Below, in pieces: positions 48,701 through 60,280 of a DNA stretch of 64,000 bases; position 1 is the stretch's first letter; each line of letters begins with the position of its first letter. The DNA is taken from contig CM072338.1 in the NCBI GenBank assembly GCA_036874045.1, forward strand, positions 14,840,501 to 14,904,500. Direction: 5' to 3'. The notes under the pieces were generated by a model. That model was not told the DNA's origin. It worked only from the letters and a program-made list of their open reading frames with translations, and made no database searches. The stretch comes from Cymodocea nodosa. Lineage: Eukaryota; Streptophyta; Magnoliopsida; Alismatales; Cymodoceaceae. A program made the position numbers and the translations under genes.

Positions 48701-51700
48701 ACTTAATCATTGCGATTGAATGATCCTAATTTAATCTATCGATTGAATAAACAAAAGTTGTTCAATCTTCCACTATCTCCTTTGTTGAGTCGACAATCCA
48801 ACTTGCTTACCAGCTTGACCATGTTGAGCAACGAATTGAAGGAGAAATTTATTTCAACGATGCTAGCCAATAAGAAAAAGAAAAGGAGGATCAAAGGAAA
48901 GGGCATGGCATCAACACTTTAGATTTTTGAAACCTCCATTCGTACACCCCACTAGACGTTGCTCATTGCAACTCTGCTACCTGTACACTATCATTGTCCA
49001 CTTCCCTTATTCCATTGGCACTTACCATTGAATTCAAGTATTTGATCGTCAAAGTCTCGTCTTTACATTGTATGATGAGAAACCCTCAAATTTGTAGCAA
49101 CTTCAAGCTTTCAAAATTCCCTTTATTGCACAAAGAATTGTCAATCCATTGGACAATGGAAATTGAACTCCCGTGTTCCTTCCTCATCAAATGACCTACA
49201 CAAACTCTCCAGACTAGACAACTTTCCAAGGTTTTTAGATCGTAACTTCACTATAGTCCTTGATTCACATTGGAACATCACCCTTCACTGCTCGTTGCCC
49301 CAATGCCACTGTAGCTCTGTCACACAAATGTTTTCTTCTTCAACTTCATTGTTGAAACATAGACTCATTTGAGGACTTGTGTACTATCTAGACACTATGA
49401 AAAGCTCCCTTCCACCATCATCGTAGCTCATCATCAATTGCACAAGCCTCCTATGTCGAGTCCACCCTCCTCTTGTAGGTAAACATTGTCGTCTTCCTTG
49501 CCAACAACCAAAATAAGGGATGAACAACATTAGTTTGTCCCTTATGCATTAATTTTCTTTTCATATGATTTGAATGATTATAATGGAAATATTGCATTCT
49601 TGACCTTAAAATATTTTGGAATAAAATTTTGGTCATGTGTGTCTGTTCAAATATTTAATAGTTTTAGGAAGATTTTCTGATATTACATCAGGGTCTTTTG
49701 TTTTCTAGCTTAATAAAGGCTCAAACAGCCTATACTTGCGATTTTTTACTGGATTCCTATTGACTTGGATTTTTAATATTGTATTTTTCTTGAAAAGTAG
49801 ATTCATCTAGTTACAATATCTCTTTTGTTTCACATGATTTCTCTATGATTTTCTTGTTGATAGAATTATTAAATTCGATATTTATGTTCATATGACATGC
49901 TTTGTTTCAATTACTTATAACTTTTGATTGTATCGTTGGATTCTACTAAAATTTTGATATATTGTGGATCATTATTCAAGCTTTCTAACAAGCTAAAGAT
50001 TAGGAAAATTTGATTCTTCAATCAAAAGTTATTAATATTTGATTTATGCCACTTTTGTCTGACTTAATCTGCTCATATTTGTATGTATTTAGCCAATGAT
50101 TTTAAATCCAGCCACTAGATCTAATTGGTATTTTAGTAACTTGAAGCTTGTTTGATAAGCTTTCCAACATATACATTAGGGGGGGCTTGTGTACTCAGAA
50201 TCTAACGAAATTAAAAATTTTTTCCGTCAGATTCCAAGTCATGAGTTGTTTGTGCATTTTGGAATTCATGTGTAAAGGTTGGGAAAATGTTGGAATTCAT
50301 TTTCCAAAAGATTGCTCGACGCTCACCTTCGCCCGTTGAAGTATATATTGTTAATATTTTTTAATTAATTAATTATTTTAATATTATTTTTATTAAAAAT
50401 AAAATATTAATTATATTATTATAATTAATATTATTTAATTTTATAATATTAAAATCATAAATATTATTTAATTTAATTATTATTATTATTTTATTTATTT
50501 ATTATATTATTTAATATACAATATCAAAATTTCAAAAATTATATAATTTTCCTAACTTTCTTTGGCTAATACAAACGAAGTCTTAAAAGTCATTTATGGC
50601 TAATAGAATGTTCAGAATTATATTTTTTTATAATCAAAGTATTTCAATAATTATTTATTATTTACTTTCATTTATTCACTTCATAATAATTATATTTTTA
50701 AAAAAGTTATTTATTATTACATTACGAGGAATATAGAATTTATAATTAACCTTTTGTTGTTTTAAACATGTATTATAACTAAAAAGTTATCAATTTTTGT
50801 AATTTTTGATTTATTTTATATAATGATATACTTAATTAATTGATAAATGATATATAAACATTTAATTTAATAATATGTTCATTTATTAATGCAAGTAATT
50901 CTGCTAACTATAATTAAACTTACATTTTTTTTTCTTTTTATATTCTTATGTTTTTCTACTTACTATAATATATATAATTACTTCAGTTATACTGTTTAAT
51001 TCAGCTACCCTCCTAGAGGAGGCATCAATTTTATTAACAGTTCTGTTGATAGGATTAGGTATTGCTTGCATTGGCAATCCTCCATTAGGTCTAATTTCCA
51101 TTGATTCTTTCTGTCTAGGGGTATATTTCTATTTAAATTTTTATTTTGAATTGCAACATTTCCAAATACAAGATCTAGACGATTGTTTAATTGTTGGATT
51201 ATCTTTTCTAATTTTTCTATTCTAGATCCTTGTTCAATTAAAGCTTCATAACTCATATTTTTGTCATTTATATTTTCTCCACCCTAAAAATTGTTGTTTC
51301 TTCAAGATAAATTCGGATGATTTCTCCAATTAGGGTTATATGAATTTCTAAAGTTATCTTTTTGGTTTCTAGCATAAATAATATCTAAATCATTAACGTT
51401 TGCATTCTTTTCTGCTAGCTTTTGATTTAATGATAACTCTTCTATTTTCTTAGTTAATTTAACTTCAAGCATAGTGCTTGAATCTATTTCATGCATTCCC
51501 CTTGGCAATATTCTTTTATCTGTAATAGCTTTAGCTGAGTTTTCCCACTGTGTAGTTTTTTTGCAAAGTTTTCTAAATATGCCCATGCTTCTTCACTACA
51601 CAATTTTAAAAATTCATTCTGACAAGTAGATTCTAATAAAGATTTCATTGAAACATCTATGCTTTCATAAATTATACCTATTAATTATGCTTTACTCATT

Positions 51701-54700
51701 GCATGATGTGGACATTAAGTTAGTAAATCTTTAAATCTTTCAAAATATTTCCAGAATGATTCTCCTTGTTTTGGGCTACACATTAATATTTCTTTCTTCT
51801 TTTTAATCATTTGATGTGTTGGATAATATTTTTCTAGAAAAATAGAGCAAAATTTAGTCCATGCAGAAATTGAATCAGGCGATAAAGTATATAACCATTT
51901 CTTAGTTGTGTCTTTTAAAGAAAAATGGATATATCTAATTTTAATAGCATCAATACTCATGTTTGGTATTTTCATCATTCGACAAACTTCGTTAAATTCA
52001 TTACATTAATTGATAAATGATATATAAACATTTAATTTAATAATATCTTCATTTATTAATGCAAGTAATTCATTTCTTGATTAATTACATTTTCACTAAT
52101 TACTTTAATTCATTACTTAACTTTATTAAAAATTAATTTCCTTCAATTCTGTCATGTGCACAAACACTTAAATTTCAATTTTTGTCAAATTCCTGAACGT
52201 GCACAAATACCTAGATTTTAAATTTTTTCCATCAAATTCTAGGTGCACAAACAGGCTCTAGATCTAAAATTTATCTAGCAGATGAAAAGATCTGAATCTT
52301 GGTTTATTGCCCTTTGTTGCTTTTTACCTGCCTTGTATGCTTGTTGAAAATAAATTTTCACTTGTGATTTGCCTTTTGTGATTTTTGCTTGCCATTTTTA
52401 TCTTGATGCATATTTGTTAAGTTTTCAAACATTACTTATATTGCGCTTTTCTGATTTGCCACTTGTGAGTTATGATCTTCTAAAATGCACCAAAATCTTT
52501 AGTGCTCTCTATCTGTTGCGTCAACATTGTCTTACTTTCAATCACATTTTTCAACATCTATGGACTTTTAAATATGTAGTCCACAATTTTTCTCATATAG
52601 CTGGTTTGTTAATCTTCTATTTCCAAGTGGAATCATATCATTCCGCCATGTAATTATAGGAGTTTGAATTTTTGAACTTGGTCTTAATTGCAAATGGGTC
52701 ATCTATTTTTAAGCATGCATACTGAGACTATAGTAGTGACTACATTTTAGCTTAACCTAAAAGAATTTATTTCAAATTTTTCCCACTCATCCAATTTTCT
52801 GGTGCTTTTTAAATCATGCTTTTTCGAGCTTTGTGTTTTTCTTTGTGATTTTTTGAAGTTTGCATTGATTTGCAGATGCTATCATAGATTTGTCTTGTGC
52901 TCTTGTGTTCTTTAATTTGTTTGCACTTTATAATCATTCAAGTGTTTTTGCAGTGTATTTTTTCTAGATTGTAGACTCGATGTGCTTCAATCTAGAAGTG
53001 ATATCACATTTTTCTGACAAGTGTGCTTTTTGCTATGATTTTCTGAATTTGTGTGTTTCTGTAAATACTTCAGCAATTGAGGGGCTATTTTCCCTAGTAA
53101 TGAAAATCATATATCATGCATGTGCTTGCTTGTTTGAGTGAATGATTGTAATATCATGCCTATGTGACAAGTTTGATTGCCTATTCATGTCTATTTACAT
53201 TTATCTCTTTGATCATCTTATTACTTTGCACATGTCATGTTATGTTATTTTTATTTACATCATTATTTATAGAAATATTTATTGTTTAGAAATCATATTT
53301 AAATTTGCATTAGACAAGATGCCAGTTAAATCAACTTATATTTTTAAGACAAATAAAATGACATGATTTTTAATTTGAAGCACACTCTTGTTTTACTTTT
53401 TTATGTGGATGGTTGAACTCAAGTGTGAAGTCGCGTGCGTTGCTGCCTTTTATCATCACATGCTTGTTATTTTTTGTGACTTTATTAGTTTTTATTGCAC
53501 ATGGTTGGTCTCAAAAGTGAAGTTACGTGTGCTGCTCATTGTTATGTGCTTTAGATAATGTTTCATGTCATTTTGTTAATACATTTGAAACATGACATGT
53601 AGAAGGAAATCATAGAACGATAGATGACACTTGTAAATTACTTTTTATCTTGAGGATTAAAGAAATTTCTCAACTTTGAGAATGTAGTTAAAATAAGGTC
53701 ATTTTCCTTAGTTAAGTCAAGTCATAAAGATGCATTTGACATCTCATATAGGGCTAATGTCATGTTCACATTTAGTTTTCCTTCTCATTTTTGGTAAAAT
53801 TCTATAATTCCTTATTCTTTAGGTTATCACTTAGGCTTTGCATTTAAACAAGTGATAACCAGTTTAAACATATTAAAATCAATCAAGACAATTTCTTTGA
53901 GAGGGCATGAATGAGCATATCCATTCTACATCACATCATATTCACACCTTACTTTTTGTCTGTTTGCTTGTTTGTTTGGTCGCATCATGCATAGGTCATT
54001 CAAACTAAGATCATATATGATTCGTTCCTCATTCATCACACAAGTGAAGAGATGTTTATATGACCTTCTCCTATATCCTTAGTTTTATTCGTCTTTTGGG
54101 TAAAAATACCACTCTTATCTTCTCTTTTTTCACATGATTAGTTATTTACATGTATCATTATTCACACATTTAAGGATATCTGAGAGACCAAAAAATTAAG
54201 TGTATGAGGTGCCTAACAACTTTTCTACACATATTGGAACACTTATCTAGATTCTCTAGTTAGCAAACTTTTATGAATTCATTCTTTTTACATGTATTCA
54301 TGCATTATATGTAGGTTTTTCCTAATCTTCCCTTATATTAGATTAGGTGGCGACTCTATCTTTTCTTCTTTCTTTTAGAGCCCTCGTCATTCTCCTTTTG
54401 TGACCCTCGATTGGAGTGTTACAATTGTATATTATATATTTATAAATATTTAATAGTAGTTATACATATAAGATCATTGACCAAATATAAGCTTTTCCTT
54501 GGATTGTTGGCTTTATTAATTCATAAATAACATTGAAATACAGAAATAATCTTAAGATAACATCAAAAGAATGAAATGTAAAAATACTAATGTATATATT
54601 TTAAAAATATGTATGATTATATATTTTAATATGTACATTTCAGTGATATGTCATTAATATATATATGTATGTAATTTTTTATGTAATAAAAGATCTTAAA

Positions 54701-57700
54701 ATATTATATATATATATATATTTAAGAGAGTAGGGTGATTCTATTTGAAGAATAATAAAAAACGTGAAAAAGATGTTACAAACCAAAGAAAATAAGAAGG
54801 GAAAGAAACAATGCAATCTACGTTAGATAAAATATGCACTCTTCCACTCTAAAGATTAAAGAGTCCATTGCAAGGACAATCCAATGAAATTTGGTTGTGT
54901 TCCTTGGTAGTAAATCTTCTTTTGATAACATTAAAGATCTGTTTGTGCATCTAGAAAGTAATGAAAATGAATAGAAAGAAAGATTCAAAAAATTACAGAA
55001 AGTGACAAAAAGTTAGCAGAAATATAGGTGTTTGTGTACAATAAGAAATATAATAGAAAGTAATAAAATATAAATTTAATAAAATATAATTGTTCAATGC
55101 TTGTGACAAGTTTATAGATAAAATATGATTTTTACAATAACAGATGATGAAATATGATTTTTATGATTTATGATGGTAGAATCTGATTTTTAAGATTGAA
55201 GATGATAAAATGTGATTTTTATGATTTATGATGATAAAATATAATTTTTAAGATAAAAGATGATAAAATATGATTTTTAAGATGAAAGATGATAAAATAT
55301 GATTTATGATGATAAAATCTGGTTTTTATGATAAAAGATGATCAAATATGATTTATGATGATAAAATAAGATTTTTATGATTTATGATAAAATATGGTTT
55401 TTAAAATAAAGATGTTAAAATATGATTTTTATGATTTATGATAAAATATGATTTTTAAAATAAAAGATGTTAAAATATGATTTTTATGATTTATGATAAT
55501 AACATATGATTTATAATGAAATTAAAAAAAAAAAACTTTTGCTTAATGTCAATGAAAATGAGTCTGTCACTTTTCAATTTTTTCACCTCTTAGAGTTAGA
55601 AATGACAGAAAAATCTTTCCTGGAAAAATTAGAGTGGAAATTTTATTTTATATAATTCTAGATTTCATTCCTTTCCTGAAAAATTGAAATCAAGGTGGAC
55701 TGACCCATATATTGTCGGACAGTTTATTTATATAGGACTATAGATATTGAAAATCCTTATAATCAAACTTTCCTTATGTTTTATCTTAACTTTCTATTAC
55801 TTTTTTTTCCATCTCTTTTCGAAACTTTCCACTGTGCATAAATCTCCCCAAATTATCCGTTAGATAGCATGAAATCTCATTCCAATAACTTGTTTATCCT
55901 CCTTACCTTGCCCTTCAGATGAATAAGGAAACCAAAACAAATGTCATCAGATTTGCTGTTATAGGTAAATGAAGGAAAGGGTAATCTCCATAACTTGGTA
56001 ATAAAAGAGCAGTCCCAGAGCAGATGATTTTAAGATCTCAGGGTAATTCTTGCACATCACACATTTGAAATCTGCACTAATAGGACATTCGTTCCTGTGA
56101 ACTTTCAACAAAACACTGCCTTTGCATACTAGCCATTGAAACAGAATGTCCTCCAAGGGAGTTGTCTCCTTCCACATAATCTTGGTATCTTTCCATGTAG
56201 CAGATGATAACAACTCTTTACTGTAAGTGTGTTGGCACCTTCTTTTAGCCTAGACATCTGATCTATTTCACCTGGAATGGGGCTGAATTTGCATACCTTC
56301 TGAATCCGTAAGGTCACACTTTAGATTTTGTGTTCCTTGGAAAGTTTTCTGTAGTGAAAATCACCTGCCCACTGATCCTTTTAAAATGCTTCATTGAGGC
56401 AACATTGCCTTCTTTGTTATATGATGTTTCTACAAGAAATATGGTGATTAGAACTCCTTTTTTAATGCAGCAGTATCCCATCTGCCTGCCCTTCTTTCCA
56501 AAATAGAATTATACAACCACAATGAAAAAGAATGACTGAGCTTCTTTATAAAAGTTTCTTTCTCAACTCTATGTCAAAAAGTTGATACCAGTTGTGAACA
56601 GTTTGCTTTACCATGTTCATTTGGTATTTTAGCCTTCATAATTTTGATGGACAACAAGTTGAGATCAGCTTCAAATTTCCATAGCCACTTGATCAGGAGG
56701 GTATTGTTAAAATTCCTTAGTTCTTTGATGCCTAATCCTCCGTTTTTGAGAGTCTGACAAGTTCAGCCCATTTCACTGAATGAACTCTCCCTTTTTGTCA
56801 AGCTTAATTTCCTTTCCAAAACTAGGTGTGCATCATCCTTTCCAATGCTAACGCCACATAATCCTTTGGACAACCAGAAGACAGACATGGGAAAATCTGG
56901 CAAGCTGGATAACATGCTTTTCAGCAGGATAAGATGCTCTCCAAATCATAGATACCTGGCCTTCCTTCCATCCAATCTCTGATCAAAAGTATCACAAAGT
57001 GAGCACCAATCAGACCTCGGGGTGTTCTTCTAGGAATTGGGCAAACCAAGATACTTCATTGGCAGGTGTTCCGTTGTGGTATTCTATTCAGAATCCTAGG
57101 AAAATGGTAGATCTTTTCATATGTGAACTTCCATCAATAACTCTTTGAGAAATTCACTTTCAAACCAGAAACCATTTCAAAGCACTCCAGTAGGAATTGT
57201 AAGTTGATTATCTGATCTAAAGAAGCTCTGCAGATTGCCCTAAGACAAGGTGAGATCAGCAGTTATGTGTGACAATATCATGCCTGGGTACTTAAATGCT
57301 GTCTAGGTGCTTGCTTTGATAACACTAATGTAATCCAAGATGAGTGCTCTTCAGTTCAGATATTATGTTGCTCTAGTTTTTTTTTTTTTTTGTAATTTCC
57401 CATACTAGAAAAGCTTATATTTGGTCAATGATTTCCAGGAGCAAAACAAAGTATCATTAATGAGGCAAGAACTAGAAGGCCTAGAAGAAAGGTTGACGGT
57501 GTCTAGAAATGTGTTTGAAACTTTTTGCAACTTAAAAGGATGCACGAGTTTTGATGACATGATAAAGGTGATAAACAATCAATTAAGGAAGAAAAACTGT
57601 TGCAGTCTTATTCTTAAAGATTTGCTGGTAAATGATCTTCTTTCATCTTGATTGTTTATTCTTTGTATTGTCTGTTGTTTCCATCACTAATTTTTTTTAT

Positions 57701-58142
57701 AATTCTCTTAGCCATGGAAGATAGTTGACATACAAAATGAAGCAGATCAATGCCATGTGCTTGTTACTTATCATAATCTTCTCTACCAAAGGTTCCCTCA
57801 TGATCGTGTAATTTTGTTGTGTTAATGTGAAATTTACATGCCTTTTTCTGCTTCCATCTTAGGATGCAACATCCCATCTTTCCTTTCGTGTAACAGGTTC
57901 ACTTGTAAGTCTCTTCCTGGTTCAGGTTTACATTTCAGGAACTCTTTGAATGTTGCCAACATTGAAAAGGTCTACCCTTTGCTGTGCTCTAGTTATGCCA
58001 TTGTGTTGTCTCTTCTTTGACAGTGTATTAGTTCTATCAGAGATTTCCAAAGATGAGAGCTTGCACAGCCTTCAACTTTATCTTCACTACTGAGAATAAC
58101 TGCAGACTGGATGATTTGAAGTGCTTACAACAAGAAACACAA
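36777..58142 (+). CDS. KNL1: Kinetochore scaffold KNL1/Spc105/Spc7 (13 exons seen, 3' end missing)
   Basis: Exons: 36777-37131, 37316-38460, 38961-39476, 43876-44238, 44400-44468, 44608-44688, 44805-44842, 44963-45050, 45135-45278, 57439-57627, 57712-57791, 57897-57969, 58041-58142. All are in phase, 1081 codons without a stop. KNL1 links centromeric Mis12/Ndc80 complexes to checkpoint proteins and PP1. RVSF (residues 32-35) is the PP1 docking motif in KTRSRRVSFAET. NLFGPVSTSFIR and HDITLDSTTFSMHF (148-161) are the plant MELT-like block. Residues 248-423 are an eleven-copy 16-residue repeat. Residues about 794-996 are coiled coil (SEIAEKLLPPANAINLAE, LEDKLTDLQRARKFHRLYI). Residues 997-1081 begin the C-terminal RWD domain (PWKIVDIQNEADQCHVLVTY, FPKMRACTAFNFIF). 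Intron 9 is 12,160 bp. The last coding exon was not found up to 64000. Exon 2 could start earlier at 37197 in the same frame. Confidence 0.92.
37702..38229 (+). repeat. KNL1: KNL1 coding tandem repeat, 11 x 48 bp
   Basis: Eleven consecutive 16-residue units without gaps (residues 248-423). The usual form is [MVIT]-D-K-x-S-P-K/R-S-G, as in MDKVSPKSGGRVSLFS. Central units alternate between a GGRVS type and a GTNI type, which makes a younger 96-bp super-unit at 37841-37936, 37937-38032 and 38033 on. The outer units are more diverged. Serine-proline sites in most central units could be kinase targets (inference). Confidence 0.92.
39540..43080 (+). mobile_element. Ty1/copia retrotransposon fossil in KNL1 intron 3
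   Basis: The sequence at about 39700-39950 looks like the end of an LTR followed by a weak primer-binding-site-like stretch (TGATACCAAAGAAGG, 39936-39950), then a C-rich leader. Further right, short translated pieces recall copia domains: a protease-like SWIMDFRVSS at about 41470 and a pre-integrase-like DLHLWH at about 41814. It is heavily broken and old. Boundaries are uncertain. Confidence 0.45.
43085..43560 (+). repeat. Three tandem copies of a repeat of about 170 bp
   Basis: Units start near 43096, 43263 and 43441 with GTGAAAKYYMAACT-like sequence, and carry a shared GATGTGGGACTTT-like segment and a CTCTTTTAAATTGATG segment. Similar sequence is widespread in plant LTR or TRIM elements. 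Spacing is 167 and 178 bp. Located just before KNL1 exon 4. Confidence 0.65.
45279..46689. other. KNL1 intron 9, left part
   Basis: T-rich intron sequence with no recognisable coding or transposon domain. Confidence 0.4.
46690..47515 (+). mobile_element. RTE-type LINE fragment, third copy
   Basis: Same family as 26080-26946, more decayed. The start retains LFVDDIVLVD-like reverse transcriptase (the YADD-type block) at about 46720-46750. The 3' end has GATGTGGTCAACTCTATGTA and TTATTATTGTTG. Multiple stops. Sense orientation in KNL1 intron 9. Confidence 0.75.
47516..50163. other. Degenerate short-repeat region in KNL1 intron 9
   Basis: About 47980-48310 consists of degenerate words such as ATGTCATTGTCACAT / CACCTAGGCATCA. 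About 48350-48700 consists of degenerate AATGGTCTAGATTGCATCA-like words. Both styles occur in old LTR-element sequence, but no protein domain or clear LTR boundary is seen. The rest shows nothing recognisable. Confidence 0.4.
50835..50901 (+). repeat. 67-bp direct repeat, left copy (partner 52005-52071)
   Basis: Identical to 52005-52071 except for one base (G at 50877, C at 52047). Begins ATTAATTGATAAATGATATA and ends ATTAATGCAAGTAATTC. The pair brackets the gag fragment at a spacing of 1,170 bp. It is far too long for a retrotransposon target-site duplication. Confidence 0.95.
51005..51980 (-). mobile_element. Ty3/gypsy gag fragment (fossil)
   Basis: Minus-strand translation matches the retrotransposon gag family: LKDTTKKWLYTLSPDSIS, then a W..F...FLEKYYP-type block, SFWKYFERFKDLL, and a basic downstream part. 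No LTRs and no pol domains accompany it. It is a broken, isolated piece within the Harbinger-like element. It is younger than the surrounding gypsy-like debris, judging from its clean match to the family pattern. Confidence 0.8.
52005..52071 (+). repeat. 67-bp direct repeat, right copy
   Basis: Partner of 50835-50901, with one mismatch. It follows the gag fragment directly. Confidence 0.95.
52246..54945. other. Probable LTR-element debris in KNL1 intron 9
   Basis: No protein domain. The end of this stretch (about 54200-54430, with GATTAGGTGGCGACTC) resembles the LTR-to-leader region of plant Ty3/gypsy elements, so part may be an old LTR. The family is uncertain and no pair of ends was found. 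A (TA)n run lies at about 54704-54722. Confidence 0.35.
54946..55610 (+). mobile_element. Harbinger-like MITE with internal minisatellite
   Basis: Starts AAGATCTGTTTGTGCATC after ATTA. From about 55095 to 55515 it is made of degenerate GATAAAATATGATTTTTATG units. It is the plus-orientation counterpart of the element at 12505-13013, which carries the reverse complement of the same unit. The right end near 55600 is not precisely placed. Confidence 0.6.
55880..57400 (-). mobile_element. L1-type LINE, 3' half
   Basis: Read on the minus strand from right to left, the order is as in plant L1. First comes a reverse transcriptase tail with CFEMVSGLKVNFSKS at about 57130-57190. Next is GLGIKELRNFNNTLLIKWLW at about 56680-56740. 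Last is the zinc-binding RVT region with LPWRTFCFNGW (about 56120-56150) and residues typical of the CPxC...H block. There are many stops and frameshifts, so it is inactive. It ends about 40 bp before KNL1 exon 10, antisense to the gene. Confidence 0.8.
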
Positions 58143-58827
58143 GTAATTTTTTATTTTTTCTATATCGAACCATTCAGCTTCAATGCCTAGATGTACTTTG
58201 TAGCTAATATTTCCATCTTCCACTTATGCACAGATGCATATCATTCTCTTTACAGTACATTTTCTCGACTTCCCTCAATTATTTGGTTGATACTGTTGGA
58301 CATTTTTTATTGGATGATGTAGGTTAATTTTTTCAAAGTACATACAATATATAAATAGTTTCCTTTGCCTTTGTTCAATTCCTCTTTTACTATACATATG
58401 GAATTTTAGAGTTTTGCTATGGTGGAATCCTTGTGGCTCAGATTTGCCTTTTTTACCTTGTTGAGTTATTGGTCTTTGTCTCTCCTTGTACAGCAGGAAA
58501 GTTAAAAGAGATAAAAGAAATAATTTGTAGCTAATAAATATCTAGACCAGGCAAGCAATGAATAGGGAACACTAGTTTTGAGAACTTTATTTATGATGTC
58601 TAGATCTTAAGCTCTTTGTTCGTACCTTTTGATGAATGAGGTGCCAAAGTTTAATAGGGACCGTTGAAAGTCACACATGAAAGTGAGAAAAGGGACTTAT
58701 ACATATATATGGGAAAGAAAAAGGCTATAAGTAATGGGGTGTTTGTGTATGTTGGAAAGTTCAGAAATGAAGGAAATGTAAAGTTTAGATTCTTGTGAAT
58801 TAGAAAGTTCAGATTCTTGAGAAATAA
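58143..58827. other. Sequence after the last visible KNL1 exon
   Basis: The donor GTAATT follows exon 13. No further RWD-domain exon was recognised here. T-rich and otherwise featureless. At 58740-58760 a GGGGTGTTTGTGTATG word resembles a Harbinger terminus. Confidence 0.4.
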
Positions 58828-58967
58828 AGGGCTGTTTGTGCACGTCTCAGAAACTTAGGAAAGTTAAGATTCCCACAGTGGGGTTTATGCTAGATGGAAT
58901 GTTCAGAATTGAAATATACTTTTTTAATCAAAGAATTTTAATTTATTCTATTTCTTCACATCATAAT

Positions 58968-59138
58968 ACTTACATTTTAAGAAAAAATTTCAAAAACAAA
59001 AATATTTATTTATTAATAATATCATAAACAAATTGAACAAAAGTTGTATTATGTATTACCTATTTGAATATAGCATATCACGACCAATTATTTTTCGAAA
59101 TTGTTAACTAACATAAATAAAATTCACAATGTAAATAT
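58968..59138 (+). repeat. Direct repeat inside Harbinger, left copy (partner 60281-60464)
   Basis: Shares ACTTAYATTTTAAGAAAAAAT, TTGAACAAAAGTTGTATT and TTGTTAACTAACAT with 60281-60464, with roughly 10 to 20 percent divergence by eye. Brackets 1.14 kb of minisatellite filler. Confidence 0.8.
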
Positions 59139-59391
59139 ATTATTCGACCAGGCTAGGTTGGTTCTTGGGTCGATTCGGGCCGGGCCTAGGCTGGCCCGTG
59201 GGCCAATTCGAACCTGGTTAAAATCTAACGGAAAATAAAAAATAGAAAATAGAATATGATACCTCTCTTATATACATTAATAAATGTAAACATAAAAGTT
59301 GATGTATACAAAATTAATAAATGTTAAAGTAAAAGTTGTTAAAAAATTAATAAATGTAATACAAACTTGTTTAAATGTTGAACTTGATGTA
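59139..59391. other. Filler with a GC-rich palindromic patch
   Basis: 59165-59205 is strongly GC-rich within AT-rich surroundings and contains CGGGCCGGGCCTAGGCTGG followed by CCCGTGGGCC, which can fold on itself. Confidence 0.6.
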
Positions 59392-59771
59392 ACAATTGAA
59401 AATTAATAAATGTATTTATAAATAAAATAATGTGTTTGAATGATGAATTGATTATTGGAAATGTTGTAAATTTTTTTTTTTTTTAAATTTAAAATCAAAA
59501 AAATAAATATAAAAAATTAATAATTGAAAATTAATAAATGTATTTATAAATAAAATAATGTGTTTGAATGATGAATTGATTATCGAAAATGTTGTAAATT
59601 TTTTTATTTTTATTTTAATTTAAAATTAAAAAAATAAATATAAAAAATTAACAATTGAAAATTAATAAATGTATTTATAAATAAAATAATGTGTTTGAAT
59701 GATGAATTGACTATCGAAAATGTTGTAAATTTTTTTCTTTTTATTTTAATTTAAAATCAAAAAAATAAAAA
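59392..59771 (+). repeat. Three tandem copies of a unit of about 130 bp
   Basis: Unit phases at 59401, 59529 and 59660 (AATTAATAAATGTATTTATA, then TGTGTTTGAATGATGAATTG, then poly-T and AAATTTAAAATCAAAAAAAT). Very few differences, so recent. Confidence 0.9.
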
Positions 59772-59775
59772 ACTT

Positions 59776-60262
59776 CAATTGGATCGAAGTTGAGATTCGG
59801 TCTAACCGAAAAAAATAAAAAACTGAAAAACTTATGTTCTACCGAAGACTGAACTTCGGTCTGACCGAAGAAAAAAATAGAAAAGTTTCAGTTAGTCGGA
59901 TTGAAAAAATAAATAAAAGAAAAAAAAATTCGGTCGGATCGAAGGAAAAAATTTGGTCTGACCGAAAAAAAAGTAAAAAAACTAAAAAACTTTGGTTGGA
60001 CTGAAGGGAAAAATTTGGTCTGATCGAAAAAAAAGTAAAAAAACTATAAAACTTCGGTTGGACCGAAGGAAAAAATTCGGTCTAACCGGAAAAAAATAAA
60101 AAACTTAAAAACTTCGATCAGACCGAAGTTTAGACTTCCATTTTATCGAAGGAAAAAACAAAAAACACTTCAGTTAGTCGGAGTGTTGAACCGAAGAAAA
60201 ATAAAAATGAAGAAAATTTTGCTGATCGCACCGAAGCTGGTCTAACGGTTTGACCGAAAAAA
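59776..60262. repeat. Palindromic minisatellite, TTCGGTC..GACCGAA units
   Basis: About a dozen half-units of TTCGGTYKGACCGAAG separated by A-rich spacers (AAAAAAATAAAAAACT). Each unit is close to a perfect inverted repeat and the spacing varies from about 25 to 60 bp. Many CG steps occur in an otherwise CG-poor region. Confidence 0.85.
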
Positions 60263-60280
60263 AAATAAAAGAAAAAGAAA

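Larger units (their letters stand above)
50164..52245. mobile_element. Harbinger-like non-autonomous element with an internal insertion
   Basis: Left end GGGGGGGCTTGTGTACTC, preceded by TTA. The right end read inward is GAGCCTGTTTGTGCACCTAG. The two ends are imperfect inverted repeats that continue inward (ATTTTTTCCGTCAGATTC against AATTTGATGGAAAAAATTT inverted). Subterminal sequence at about 50583-50690 resembles 58890-58980 of the coding Harbinger element. A gypsy gag fragment fills the middle and is bracketed by a 67-bp direct repeat. Without that insert the element would be about 0.9 kb. Confidence 0.6.

Noticed and set aside
52369-53366. Open frames with hydrophobic stretches between LTR-like sequences
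   Set aside because: Phe/Leu/His-rich translations are typical of T-rich intron sequence. No recognisable domain.
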